Shown: positions 36,937 through 48,212 of the stretch, piece by piece
How the letters are laid out: each line of letters begins with the position of its first letter
Position numbering within the stretch: the stretch's first letter is position 1
Assembly (NCBI GenBank): GCA_009746045.1
Contig: RPFO01002048.1
Span: 113,501 to 177,500, forward strand
Source of the DNA: Mesostigma viride
Taxonomy: Eukaryota; Streptophyta; Mesostigmatophyceae; Mesostigmatales; Mesostigmataceae
Length of the DNA stretch: 64,000 nucleotides
Direction: 5' to 3'
Position numbers and translations under genes: made by a program
The notes under the pieces: generated by a model
Told to the model about the DNA's origin: nothing
Database searches by the model: none
The model's input: only the letters and a program-made list of their open reading frames with translations

Positions 36937-37344
36937 TCGTGGTTCTCTGAACATAGCTTCTTTTTAGTGAGATGGAAGGGTAGCCGCTATAGCTAGGTTT
37001 TAGGTTTCACTTGACATACCTTTTGGGGGCTGCTGCGGCCTGGTCCCGATCAGCAGTGGCTATAGATTTGGCCAGGTGGAGATCCCTTGCATTACAAACC
37101 TGCTACTGTTTAGGATTCTTTGTCAATAACTTAGTGCTTACCTAGATCTAAGACTTTTCTCTCACACAATACGTAACCTAAGGGCCCCGGCAGACTTGCG
37201 CAAGCCGCCGGAAAGTTAGAACGCCGAATTGCGTCATTTGTTCCGACACAAACTTTGCGTGGCGAAAAAATAAGGCCGCGTGACATGAAAAACAGACAAA
37301 AGTAAACCCACCGAGCTACTTAGTTCGGCCTCTTTTCTTTTCAC

Positions 37345-38600
37345 AAGGGCGGCGACTGCAAGCCAGGGGAAGTGAACCTCTGGTTTGACGAATCTTCACT
37401 GTCGGAGCCATTTCTGGCTCTGAGCAGCAAAGCCGAAGGGCGCAAGGCAACAACAAGGGAGGCAGCGCGTGAGGAGGGCGTGACACCCACGCCGCAGGCT
37501 GCTGCCGCCAGTCACGCGCCAGCCACCTTCAGCGCCAAAAAGCAGCAGCTCGCCACTCTGCTCGCCAAGTCCACTTGCCCCGCAGAGGCCCTGGGTGCAG
37601 TCGAGCTGGTCTTCGGTATGTATCAAGGACTGGGTGACAGGCGCCAGCGTGTGGAGCTCGAGCCAGCTGAGGTCTGTTGCGCAGTTGCTGGCCAATCACA
37701 TCGCCGTTGCCGACCTGTTGGACGCACGTGACCCAAACAAAGCGTTCCAGGCAAATTGCTGGCCTTGACAGACCTCAAGGCGGACGACAAGGAGGAGGCG
37801 CTGCCACCATTCACCCCTGCACAACGAAAATTGGCAAAGCCAAATGGCAAGGCCAAATATTCGGCAGCTGGGGGGCTGTCGGAAAGGAAACGAGGGCGAG
37901 GTTGGCGACATTTGTTGGGGCACCTCCAGATTTCGAAAATCAGGACAACAGGGAGGGGGAGCTTGCAGCAGAGAAATTCATGCACGATTGGAGGGCAGCG
38001 CCGGGAGAAATGGAGGTGGGAGGCCAATTCAAGGCCTAGCGATTGGGGTGCTGCTGCCGAGCCGACCCAAGAGCGTGAAACATCTGATTTCAGGGGTACT
38101 GCCTGGAGCGTTGGAGGATGCCGGCGACAAGTGGATCGGAATCTGGTCGTGGGTCATGACGGTCAAGCCTGGAAATTGGCGGAACATGGAGACCAGGAAA
38201 ATTGTCATGTACACTGAATTGGCCATGGACACCCTTCTCAAGGAGCTCCAGGGGCTCAGCAGCCAGGGAGCTTTTGGGCATGGAATACCTAATCAAGGTG
38301 GTGGCGGCCTTGGTGCAGGTGGAGGGGCAAGGAGGGGGGCGGCTGAAGGTGGCAAGCCACCTCCGGCCACTGGGGGAGGAGGCTGCACTGTCGGCCACCC
38401 CAGCTGTCAAGGCAGCTCTCCAAACTGCGATCCTCTTGGACAAGCTCAGCAAGGCCCAACAAGTAGGAAAATAGAGTTCCAGCGGGACCGCTCCCTTTTC
38501 CCGCTGTCATACCCACTTAGGCTAATGTACACCGCGTGGGGCAGGGTGAGATGGGCACGGCGGTGACAATGGTGCCACGAGCAGCCACTGCGAGTACGCA
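37345..38600 (+). pseudogene. DIRS ORF1 (Gag-like), copy 4
   Basis: Frame-shifted pieces match ORF1 of the other copies in order: NLWFDESSLSEPFLAL, ELVFGMYQGLGDR, AAEKFMHDWRAAPGEMEVGG, MTVKPGNWRNMETRKIVM, and AALQTAILLDKLSKAQQ. It is rich in Ala, Gly, Glu and Lys with no recognised fold. It probably encoded the particle protein of the element, judged only by its place between A1 and RT. Confidence 0.75.
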
Positions 38601-38719
38601 CTGCAATGCAAGGTGGTACGCTGGCTTAATTGGCCCGGCAGGGGGGGCGGGGGTGGGTGGGTGGGGGCAGACCCTGCTACTAACCCTAGAGGCGCATGCT
38701 ATGCCAGTGAACGGAGGAG

Positions 38720-40720
38720 GCCCTTGCCATGGTCAAGAAGCAATGCACCTGGCCCACAGTCGCCGCGTAGGAGGCGTCGCGACAGGCCAGGTGCAGAAAG
38801 GTGCTTACGCAATACAGGGAAGCAGAATAAATAAGAACTACGCGCGGACGCGGTGAGCCTGCAAAAGGCAGATGTCGCGGGGAAGGCGCGGCTGCTCGAC
38901 CTGTTGGCTATGCGGCCGAGCTGGCGGGAGAATTATGCCCGAGGAAACTGCATCAAGCCGGCCGTCGCACCGAGCGCAAGGTATTGGAATGTGCCCAAGC
39001 TCAGCCGGGGCTGCTCCATGGCTGAAAGGGGCAAGCTCATCAGCCGGGCAGCAGGCGTGGGCATGGTAACGTTCCGGGAGACGGGCGGCCCAAGTGGGTG
39101 GATGGCTGCTTTGGACAAGGGGGTGGGTGAGCTACGGTTCATTGTCAACGAGAAACTGACATGGGTGGACGGCTGCCTTGGAGTGGCCAAGGGGGTGGGT
39201 GAGCTACGGTTCATTGTCAACAAGAAGCGGGGAACCTGCTGTGGGTGGACCCCCCCAAGATCCTGCTCCCCCACCTGGGTATCCTCGTGGAGGTGTACAT
39301 CAAGGGCCGGAGCTACAGCGCCAAGACATACCTCGTGTCATACTATGTTCTACTCCATCGAGGTGCACGAGTGGTGGTGGGACTACCAAGGGCTTCCTAC
39401 ATAGTGTGTGGTCTTCTAGCGTGGGCCTGGTGAGGCCGAGGCGGATGGTGTGGCCTGTGCTCAAGGTGCTGGCCATGGGGTGGTGGCGCTGGGGGAGGCC
39501 ATCCATGAGATGGTGCTCTACATGAGGGGCGGCCTGGATCCGAGGCGCCAGGTTGAAACTACCTCAAGCGCAGGTGATATCACCTTGGTGCGCGACGAAT
39601 GTGGCCGGCCAGCCGCTGCGCCTGGTCATCGAGTACAAGGAGGAGCGCGCCGGGGGCTCCAGATCAACCTGGAAACCCCCCCTACCCCCATGTTGTTCGT
39701 CACCTTAGATGACTTGGTGGCCAGCAGCGGGCACACCTGCGAGGCGGTGAATCAGCTCATCACGCGCGCTATAGGCCTACCTACCTCACAACCTTGTGCC
39801 TTCTGCGGAGAAGACTAAGATGGCCAGCCTGGGAGGCGGCAAGCTATGTAGAAGCCCTGGGGGTTGTGCACCGGCAGAACGGCGTGCTGGAACCAACAGT
39901 CAAGCAGCTCACACTAGTGATCGCCCACACGCAAGCTGTACTCACTCATGGACAAGCTACGGCTGTGGGGCTGGCTGCCATCGTGGGGCGGTGGCTGTGG
40001 CTGCAAATATTAAGCCGCAGCTGCCTCTCTATCTGGCATGCAGCAATGTTTCAAGTTCATCAGCCCGAAAGGGCAGGGGCAGCGGTCGCGGGTGTTGTGG
40101 GCCAGGATGAGGGATTTAAGAGTTTTGCCCTGGCCTTCCTATGCTAAGGGTTGACCGAAGCGCACCATTGGCAGTTGAGGTTGTCGCGTCTGACGCGCTG
40201 ACCGACTACGGGAAAGGCAATGTTGTCTATGCTAGAATAGAGCTGGGCGATATGACGGAGTTGGCGCGTGCCGTTGAGGTGCGGGGATACCCAATCTTGC
40301 TCATACCGACTGAGGTGGCCTACGCTGGCCAGCCCTAGGCTGTTGAGTGCGCAGGCACAGAAAGCAATCACTAGGTCTACAGCCATGGGAGGTTTGGGTC
40401 AAGAGTCGTTGGCAGGATCTGGGGATGCACATCAACGCGAAGGAGGTGCGGGCTGCAGTGAAGGGCGTGGAGAGGAGTGAGCGCAGCCTGGCAAACCGAA
40501 GCGAGCGGGTGGTGAGGCTGGTGGATTCCACCGCGGCATCGGGCTGCTTGGCTACCGGGCGGTCATCATGATACAGGCTGAACAAGCAGGCCGCCGCTTC
40601 TGCGCACTTACCCTGGCCACTGGGAGCCGTTCCCAGTGGGACTTCCAGTGCTCTTCAACCAGCTGATGGTGTTTCTCGCGGCCAATCCATGGCGGTTTTC
40701 TTGGTAGGGTGGGTGCGTGG
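38720..40720 (+). pseudogene. Reverse transcriptase-RNase H, DIRS copy 4
   Basis: Frame-shifted pieces show KARLLDLLAMRPSWRE, KGVGELRFIVNKK, HLGILVEVYIKG, the RT active-site region PMLFVTLDDLVASSG (Asp-Asp pair present), the RNase H starts VVASDALTDYGKGNVVYA and MHINAKEVRAAVKGVERS, and VVRLVDSTAASGCLATG. At least five frame changes break it. After RNase H the sequence reads EGIHLNPGAPAP, where the full copy has NPGP, so a key proline became alanine. Confidence 0.85.
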
Positions 40721-40789
40721 CCTGACCGTGGAAGGCATCCATCTTAACCCAGGGGCCCCTGCACCTGTTAGCTACCTTCCATTGCTCGA

Positions 40790-41310
40790 CTGGGGAAAGT
40801 AAAGCCGGCTGCATTGCTGGCCTACCGTCGTGGCCTTGATTCTCTATCCATTGACTTGGTGGGAGGCTGGCGGCCGGGCGGACAGGTCATCGCCGCGCAC
40901 TGACGCCCTTGAGGAGACATTTTGTGAGTTACTACCCCGCCTGGGCTCATTTTCGGGGATACAGTTGCCAGACTTGTCAATGCCTTGATGGGGTTGAAAC
41001 ATTATTATCCCGGCATGGTGAAGCGGCGGGACTTGGCACGTGGTGTCCTCGCTGGGTGAAAAACACTCGTGCCACCTCTTGCCCCGCTCCCATTCCTTGG
41101 GAGGCGGCGTTTGCCATCGCCGGCATGATGGTTATGCAAGTTCAGCACCTTGCGGGCCTGCTGGCGGTCATCGTGTTCGATCCACCATTACCTGCGAATC
41201 TCGGAGACGTTGAATCTCCGCATCTGCCATGCGCCCATCGAGCCTGAGGTCCGGCTTGGGCCAGCTCAGCGGCGCGCCCTGCTGCTCAAGTCTACCAAGA
41301 CCTCTAAGGG
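40790..41310 (+). pseudogene. Tyrosine recombinase, N-terminal part, copy 4
   Basis: Frames encode ALLAYRRGLDSL, the region NALMGLKHYYPGMVKRRDL, FDPPLPANLGDVE (a shifted version of the box I region) and ALLLKSTKTSKG. At 41310 the match stops abruptly and resumes at about 44870. Confidence 0.8.
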
Positions 41311-41884
41311 CGATGTAAGAAATCTACAATGCGGCAACGAATGAGCTTAAATATTGCGGCAAGGCTCATTTCATCAATCATCAGTAATTGACACACATAG
41401 ATTTAAGGACCCTGACCGGTGTCCATGGCCATGCCACAAGGCAACTGGCCCGCCATCAGGTAATGTGAAAGGATGCACGCCGACCACAAAATCAAGGTCC
41501 GATGTCGGCTGCACACAATACTTCTACGCTAACAAAATGCAGTCCCGGGCGTATAGGGGAATATTTTTGCGCCATGCAATATTCGTGCCGGTATCGACGG
41601 TGCCTCCGTATCATGAAAAAGTTAATGCACGGTGCGCGCACCCCTTGCGGAACAGGCCATGGCGACTGCGCTTAGGCGAAACTTGACATATCTGGCATGA
41701 GAAAGGCAGAAAATATGCTCGAATCTTGGATAAAACGAGTTGGTGATTCTATTTTATGCCAGGACGATGGCGGTTCGAAGCATCGCTGGCGTCTTTCTTT
41801 ACCATTGGAAAGGGGGTCTGACGTGATATTTTCATCGCGAGGAATGAAGTAGGATTGATGCATACGCCGCAGGGGTTGTGGAGT

Positions 41885-42070
41885 TTCCTAATGTCTAATG
41901 GTCTAATGGTCTAATGGTCTATGTAGTGGTCTAATGGTCTAATGGTCTAATGGTCTAATGGTCTAATGGTCTCATGGTCTCATGGTCTAATGGTCTCATG
42001 GTCTAATGGTCTAATGGTCTAATGGTCTAATGGTCTAATGGTCTAATGGTCTAATGGTCTAATGGTCTAA
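41885..42070. repeat. 8-bp tandem array (CTAATGGT)n
   Basis: About 21 units with occasional A-to-C changes (TCATGGT) and one short interruption at 41920-41930. Confidence 0.95.
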
Positions 42071-42496
42071 TAAGACATTAAGAAAGTCTGTATGATGATA
42101 GTTTCCATATTCTTTAGAAAGCCGATGTTCTCTTTTAACTTCCTGCCATTTGCGGCAAGAATATGTTCAGGCCTGCGCGATGCATTTCCGACCTTAACAT
42201 AGAAGGTGGGCCTAGTTTCTTGCGTGCCTGGGTAAAAATCGATGCCGATTATGGGTTCGGAGTTTTGCTGCACGTCATGCCCTGATTTTACATGCCTTCA
42301 AAGTCCATCGAGGTGTGTAATTTTTCTAATTTTTTTTTTCCGCAGAGTTCCCACTATCTAGCTCACTTTTTCTTGCAATTGCGGAGTCAGATTTCTTGCT
42401 GCTTTTATCGACCTGGTCTATGTATGCTGTGCCTGATATGCCTTATGTTAACGACCTATGTAGAATTCGGGGTAAAATTGGCTCACAGTTCTCAAA

Positions 42497-43171
42497 TTCT
42501 CAAAGTCTTAGAGGGCGGGGGCCGAGATTAATTAAGAGGTACCTTGAAATTAAATAAGAGGCATGGCAGCTCTATCGAGATATATGTTCGGAGGCGAATT
42601 TCTATTTGCGTGAATTTGTAGTATTGTACGAAAACATGTCGAGGGTGACGGAAAGAAGGAGTTATGTTCCAATTCAATTCAATGCACGACGGTATTGGAC
42701 GGGGTTCCCGGTCTGGCAAGCGGATTTTGGATCTCACGTGCAGAAAAGGGCTTGGGTACACGACGCGGCGCGACGTACGTTGTAAAATGGCTCGCAGAAA
42801 AGGAACCGTGGCGACTATTTGGCGCCGCGTCAGTCGTGACGTTGTTTGCTCCGTTGGATCTGCATCTACGGCGTTCGTGGGTTGTTTCGAAACCCGGTCG
42901 ATGAGATTTTACGGAGAAGTCGGGTATATATGTGATCTTTGTTGTTTCATTGATACAAGTGATCCTTTTTTGACCAAGCGGTGAATAAGTTAGAAGTCGG
43001 AAAATAAATTAAACGGCCTGACACGTTGTCATACAATACTACAACTTAACGCCAATAGAAACTCGCCTCCAAAAATATATATGGATAGAGGCATGCCGCT
43101 TATTTAATTTCAAGGTACCTCTTATTTAATCTCGGGCGGCGCCCTCCGAGAACTTGAGAATTTGAGAACTG
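42497..43171. mobile_element. Element with ~150-bp inverted repeats
   Basis: Left arm 42497-42645 and right arm 43019-43171 are diverged reverse complements, sharing aaattctcaa, aagaggtaccttgaaattaaataag and cgagtttctatt-type blocks. The ~370-bp centre has no gene. The direct repeat tcggggtaaaattggc occurs at 42467-42482 and 43184-43199, just outside both arms. Related single arms lie at 48275-48420 and 48600-48760. Class unknown; long arms recall Mutator-like or foldback elements. Confidence 0.75.
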
Positions 43172-43199
43172 GACTCGGTGGAGTCGGGGTAAAATTGGC

Positions 43200-44430
43200 A
43201 ATATATCGATATATAGAAGTTATCAAGACAAAACAGTCCTTTCACTGCCGTAGTTTCTTGTAAATTTTTGTATCGTCGACAACTTATTGCGTGTTCAGTA
43301 ACCCAGCCTGGCAGCCTGCGTGTTGCATTGACCGTGGCAAGACGCTTCCGAGTTATCGGCCACTTCTTGGCATCTCGACGTGCAGGAAACAAAGTGATTG
43401 TACTCCGTTCATGATGGACATTTCTTGTACGTTTGGCAGTGCATGTAGATACATGTAGTGTGCGTGTTTTTGTTGGGCTTTTGTAGCTCAAGCATCATGC
43501 TGGCTGGCAGGCACTACATGCCTGTGCAATCACCTGCAAGCAGCCAAGCTTAGGGAGGCTGCCGGGCTGCTAATGCATGGTGGGGCCTCTGTCTCTTTGC
43601 CTCCATCATCTTGGTCTGTGGGGCATTCTAAATAGTATGTTTGTGCGTTGAAAACACTGGGATATGTATTGGCACGAGGCTTACATATGCACGCTACCCG
43701 AGTGGTATGGGCATATAATAGGCCAGGTTTGGGAATGTTATATTATCAACACCGCTGCTACGCACATCCTTGCAAAGGCGGCACTGGGTGCATAGGTCAG
43801 GCAGGCACTTGTGGGGTGCCCGACCTTTTCCTTAAGCATTGTGCTTCGTTTGGAAATGGAATTTGGCTTTATGCGTGAGAAAGAGAGTGCGTACCCTCAT
43901 ACTTGGTGCTCATTTCATCCATTAGCGCCATGTTTTGGTGTGACCTGTTTTGAAGAATTACTTTGGTCAAATGACGTCAGAATGAGCTGACATTTTGGGT
44001 GTAAACTTCCCGCCCTTTAGCCCACAAGAATACATTACGTGGACCTCTCGCACGTGAATCTGATTATAATGATTATTTTGGGTTTAAAAAAGGACGTGTT
44101 TAAATTGGGAGAAAATTAGTAAGTGTACCTAAACGTGCTTATGCGGTGGTGCAAACTGGCTGGGACTAGGGGAAAGGGCGAGGATTTTACGGGAATATAT
44201 GATTTGGTCAAAATGTGTTTGCCCATTGTCCTGGTGAAAATATGCCAAAAATAGCGCCATATTCTATTTTTAGCAGATAACGTGCGCATGGTGGGGGGTA
44301 CTACCCCCACCAAGTGGTTGGAAAATTTTATTTAACCAAATTTATGGTCCTCAATCATCATGGGATTTCTATCATATGCATAGGTATGGTTTCCAGAAAA
44401 GTACACTTTAGGTGTGTCCGGTCCCCTTGA
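43200..44430. other. No gene recognised
   Basis: Inside the nested insertion. Short frames only. Confidence 0.4.
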
Positions 44431-44869
44431 CACCTTAAATGTCTCGACTTGAACACCTGGCACACATAATCCACTACATACTGTAGGAAATGATGCAAAT
44501 ATTCAGTACCAACGAATTGCTCGTCGCTAGGAATCAGCCGCCGACAAATGTCACGAGGTACTCAGGCCCTACAAACCGTACCAACCACAAGGTAGTGCCC
44601 AAATTAATCCTAACTTCGACACCTAATATCTTTGTGCATACATTTGTACTCAACTGTCCGTCATAAGAAAAGTACCGCCGGAAAGAACACGGCAAGCCCT
44701 ACTCAGCCCTAATAATATCCTTGGCCAGCAATCGGGTGGGCGGAAGCGATTATTACTAGGGACGCATTCCTAATTATTAAGTACCCCCGTTTACAGAAGA
44801 TTGGCCACATCATACAAAGGCTCAGGCGAACAGGCACATCTATCGGGGGTTTAGTACTGAAGACCGGAC

Positions 44870-45235
44870 AGGCAAGACGGTGGTGGTAGAAGACTTGATG
44901 CCTGAAACCATCCTCCGCCACTGCATCGCGGGTAAACATGCTTGCGAGCATGTGCTCCCTTTCACCTGCCCTCGATTCAGCACGTGGCGACTCAGGCCTT
45001 GGGGGCCGACCAGATTTGCACCATGCACAGCTGCGGCACGGGGGTGCCACCCATAATTCACTCGAGGGTCGCAGCATGGGGGACATCCAGGGCCGGGGGC
45101 GCTTGCTTAGCAGCTCCATTTTCGCCAATTATGAGGGCTTGCACCAGAGCTTGGGGGTGGAGCTTTCTGAGGCTCTTCTTCGGGCCATGGGCGCCTGCCC
45201 CCCCCCCCAGGCCGGCTATTTTGAAACTGCCCCAC
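44870..45235 (+). pseudogene. Tyrosine recombinase, C-terminal part, copy 4
   Basis: It encodes VVVEDLMPETILRHCIAGKH, then in shifted frames the box II neighbourhood (HGGATHNSLEGRSMGDIQGR) and LLSSSIFANYEGLHQSLGVEL. The nucleophile Tyr is still readable (FANYEG). The end matches the conserved carboxyl terminus seen in all copies. It is separated from the N-terminal part by the 3.6-kb insertion. Confidence 0.82.
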
Positions 45236-45539
45236 GCCAAGTTAGGTTTTACGCTCTACTTTCACGACAGGTTCACTTTGCCCCTCGCATGGATCACCAG
45301 AGAGGGAGAAGGGTAAGGGTAGCCTCTTGACAAACAATACACCAGTGTTCCCATGAGCATCGGCGGCCGGGATGTGGCCTGGCAGCGTTTTGAATGTGCT
45401 CTACATACTCATGGTTTTAAAAAGAGTTTGGTGACTCTGGAGTTCAACAGTAAATAGAAAGCCCTGAATAAGTATCATACGTCGGCCAAAAAAAACTGCA
45501 GTTTTTACCACATCTTTGCGGTTTGTGCACACCTATTTG

Positions 45540-45644
45540 CCTACCTGGAGCGTGGGTGGGTAGGTGGGTAGGTAGATGGGTGGGAGCTGCAAAAAAGGCC
45601 TCCCTACGTTCACCACATCACTCAAAGTGCATGACAGATCACAT
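45540..45644 (+). repeat. GGGT-element fragment interrupting an LRR exon
   Basis: The short GGGT/GTAG tract and ggcctccctacgttcaccac block end at about 45640, directly before the first bases of an LRR exon. Confidence 0.65.
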
Positions 45645-45760
45645 ATTTTTTCCAGGTCCCTGTGTACAAGAGAGTCATGCCCAAGCGCAGCAAACAGAAA
45701 GCATAAATTATGCCATGCGATCCATACTAGGTTTACAAGTTATTATGCCAAGGCATGGAT
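45645..45760 (-). pseudogene. Truncated LRR exon and its upstream intron
   Basis: On the minus strand, intron sequence homologous to that at 29.2, 36.0 and 49.4 kb ends in an ACAG acceptor. It is followed by about ten exon bases (GGACCTGGAA), after which the sequence is GGGT-element related. The remaining ~60 nt of the exon and its donor are lost. Confidence 0.65.
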
Positions 45761-45764
45761 GTTA

Positions 45765-46420
45765 CTAGGTGGCTGAGGCCAAGGTCCATTGAAGACTGTG
45801 CCTTATACTACGCCGAGAAACAATTAAGTACCATGAGTATGTACACGTGTGCAGGCTTTGTAGTGGAACCTGGACACACCATCCAAACAATTGTACACAT
45901 CACGGTCAAGTTCGGCCATTTCACCACGATGGGGATCAGCACATGCCCCCTCGCCCCAAGCTTGTTGCCAACAGCGGCGTGGGTGCATGGGTGGGTGGGT
46001 GGGTGGGTGGGTGGGTGGGTGGGTGGGTGGGTGGGTGGGTGGGTGGGTGGGTGGGTGGGTGGGTGGGTGGGTGGGTGGGTGGGTGGGTGGGTGGGTGGGT
46101 CCGGGGGGGGGGGGGGGGAGACGATGAAGAAAACACCTTCCTACATTCACCACACCACTCAATTTAGTGCAGATAACAACAGATCTCAGTATGGGCATCA
46201 AGGCGCTGTGCACCCCAATCTGGTACTCAGATGTACGCTTACCAAAAAGGGACAGGCACGGGTGACAGAAGGCACTAGTATCACCGCAACCCCAGTCCAA
46301 TTACTCCCCAAGTCATATGTACTCAAGCACCTACTATGGTGTCCTTGAACATGGTAGATCTATGTACTCCAAAGGCAGCAGATCAGGCCCCCTTCAGCCT
46401 GCCCCAACGCAACCACAAAC
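45765..46420 (+). repeat. GGGT-element with expanded GGGT tract
   Basis: A complete-looking copy whose GGGT tract has grown to about 115 bp (45984-46100), followed by an 18-bp poly-G run. The predicted Gly-Trp-Val and Pro-Thr-His repeat proteins on the two strands are translations of this tract. Confidence 0.85.
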
Positions 46421-46499
46421 TGATCTAATAGCTTAAGAAACATAGATGACGAGAGAGGGGTCCACGATTTATGTTGTCACAATGATGCACAGGACTTAC

Positions 46500-46655
46500 A
46501 AATCCATTTCTGGCCTTGCCTTGCTTTCCATGCATCACCACAAAACATCAAATTTATTACAATATGTGTGCTAGCTCTAAACTGTGGAATAACACAGACA
46601 TTTCTACCTGATGGCACCACGGCCATCTGTATGCTAGGGTGAGCACACTATGTCA
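46500..46655. repeat. Intron segment shared with 19225-19390
   Basis: Second copy of the segment described at 19.2 kb. It is inserted between one isolated 71-bp-type unit (46465-46499) and the main array. Confidence 0.75.
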
Positions 46656-46846
46656 ATGTGCAGGGCCAGCCCACAGCAGCTGTGCCCCTGCTCTACCCCT
46701 TTTGCCAGGGTGGGTGGGTGGGAGGCAAAAGAAACAACCTGCTTCCCTAGAATGGAAGCCCACCTTTTATAGCAACCACTTGTCCAGCAAACCCCTACCT
46801 GGGTGGCTGGGGTACGGGTGCCAGCCACACCACTCAATCTATGATG

Positions 46847-48212
46847 CACAGGACTTCCAAATAGTACAGTGATGACAGGCTACATAACTCCCAAGTGATT
46901 CTGCTGTCACAATGATGCACAGGACTTACAGTTAGTACAGTGATGTCAGGCTATATAACGCCCAAGAGATTCTGTCCTCACAATGATGCACGGGACTTAC
47001 AAATAGTACAGTGATGGCAGGCTATATAACGCCCAAGAGATTCTGTTGTCACAATGATGCACAGGACTTACAAATAGTACAGTGATGTCAGGCTATATAA
47101 CGCCCAAGAGATTCTGCTGTCACAATGATGCAAAGGACTTACAATTTGTACAGTGATGTCAGGCTATATAACGCCCAAGAGATTCTGTTGTCACAATGAT
47201 GCTCAGGACTTACAATTAGTACAGTGATGTCAGGCTATATAACGCCCAAGAGATTCTGTAAACACAATTATGCACAGGACTTCCAAATAATACAGTGATG
47301 TCAGGCTATATAACGCCCAAGAGATTCTGTTGTCACAATGACGCACAGGACTTACAAATAGTACAGTGATGACTGGCTATATAACGCCCGAGAGATTCTG
47401 TTGTCACCATGATGCACAGGGCTTACAAATAGTACAGTGATGGCAGGCTATATAACGCCCAAGAGATTCTGTTGTCACAATGATGCACAGGACTTGCAAA
47501 TAGTACAGTGATGTCAGGCTATATAACTCCCAAGAGATTCTGTTGTCACAATGATGCACAAAACTTACAAATAGCACAGTGATGTCAGGCTATATAGCGC
47601 CACAGAGATTCTGTTGTCGCAATGATGCGCAAGGCTTACAAATAGTTAAGTGATGTCGGGCTATATAACGCCCAAGAGATTCTGTCGTCACCATGATGCA
47701 CAGGGCTTACAAATAGTAGAGTGATGTTGGGCCATATAACTCCCAAGAGATTCTGTGGTCACAATGATGCACAGGACTTAAAAATAGTACAGTGATGTAA
47801 GGCTATATAACGCCCAAGAGATTCTGTTGTCACAATGATGCACAGGACTAACAAATATTACAGTGAAGTCAGGCTAGGTATATAACTCCCAAGAGATTGT
47901 GTTGTCACAATGATGCACAGAACTTACAAATAGTACAGTGATGACAGGCTACATAACGCCCAAGAGATTCTGTTGTCACAATGATGCACAGGACTTGCAA
48001 ATAGTACAGTGATGACAGGCTATATAACGCCCAAGAGATTCTGTTGTCACAATGATGCACAGAACTTACAAATAGCACAGTGATGTCAGGCTATATAACG
48101 CCAAAGAGATTCTGTTGTCGCAATGATGCGCAAGGCTTACAAATAGTAAAGTGATGTCGGGCTATATAACGCCCAAGAGATTCTGTCGTCACCATGATGC
48201 ACAGGGCTTACA
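46847..48212 (-). repeat. 71-bp minisatellite derived from an LRR exon, ~19 copies
   Basis: The period is 71 bp (gattctg at 46897, 46968, 47039 and so on). On the minus strand each unit reads CAG, then 42 nt encoding ISWALYSLTSLYYL in exon phase, then the donor GTAAGTCCTG. The SLTSLYY part and the donor equal those of the intact exon at 49330-49398, whose sequence joins the array without a break at 49.33 kb. Each unit thus resembles a shortened LRR exon followed by a 29-nt intron. Units differ by a few bases, for example CTAGG insertions or ATAG to ATAA. Confidence 0.93.

Larger units (their letters stand above)
41311..44869. mobile_element. 3.6-kb insertion inside DIRS copy 4
   Basis: The recombinase frame stops at the codons for KTSKG and continues after this segment with VVVEDLM. 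Both ends (41330-41530, 44430-44865) match a dispersed repeat at 25.5-27.2 kb, so the inserted unit is a member of that family with extra DNA inside it (8-bp tandem array, inverted-repeat element). No gene was identified. Its exact ends are uncertain by about 15 bp. Confidence 0.8.
36937..45459 (+). mobile_element. DIRS-like copy 4, split by a 3.6-kb insertion
   Basis: The plus-strand order is A1 (36937 to about 37345), ORF1 (to about 38600), RT and RNase H (about 38850-40720), the start of the recombinase (to 41310), a foreign insertion (41311-44869), the rest of the recombinase (to about 45235) and B1 (about 45311-45459). A2 and B2 are absent. Several frameshifts make it inactive. Confidence 0.85.

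Noticed and set aside
45755-46348. Gly-Trp-Val-Gly and Pro-Pro-Thr-His repeat proteins on both strands
   Set aside because: Both strands of the GGGT tract are open. The frames differ between copies of the element.
46847-48212. CRISPR array
   Set aside because: The 71-bp units are repeated in full with no unique spacers, and the surrounding DNA is eukaryotic with splice sites.
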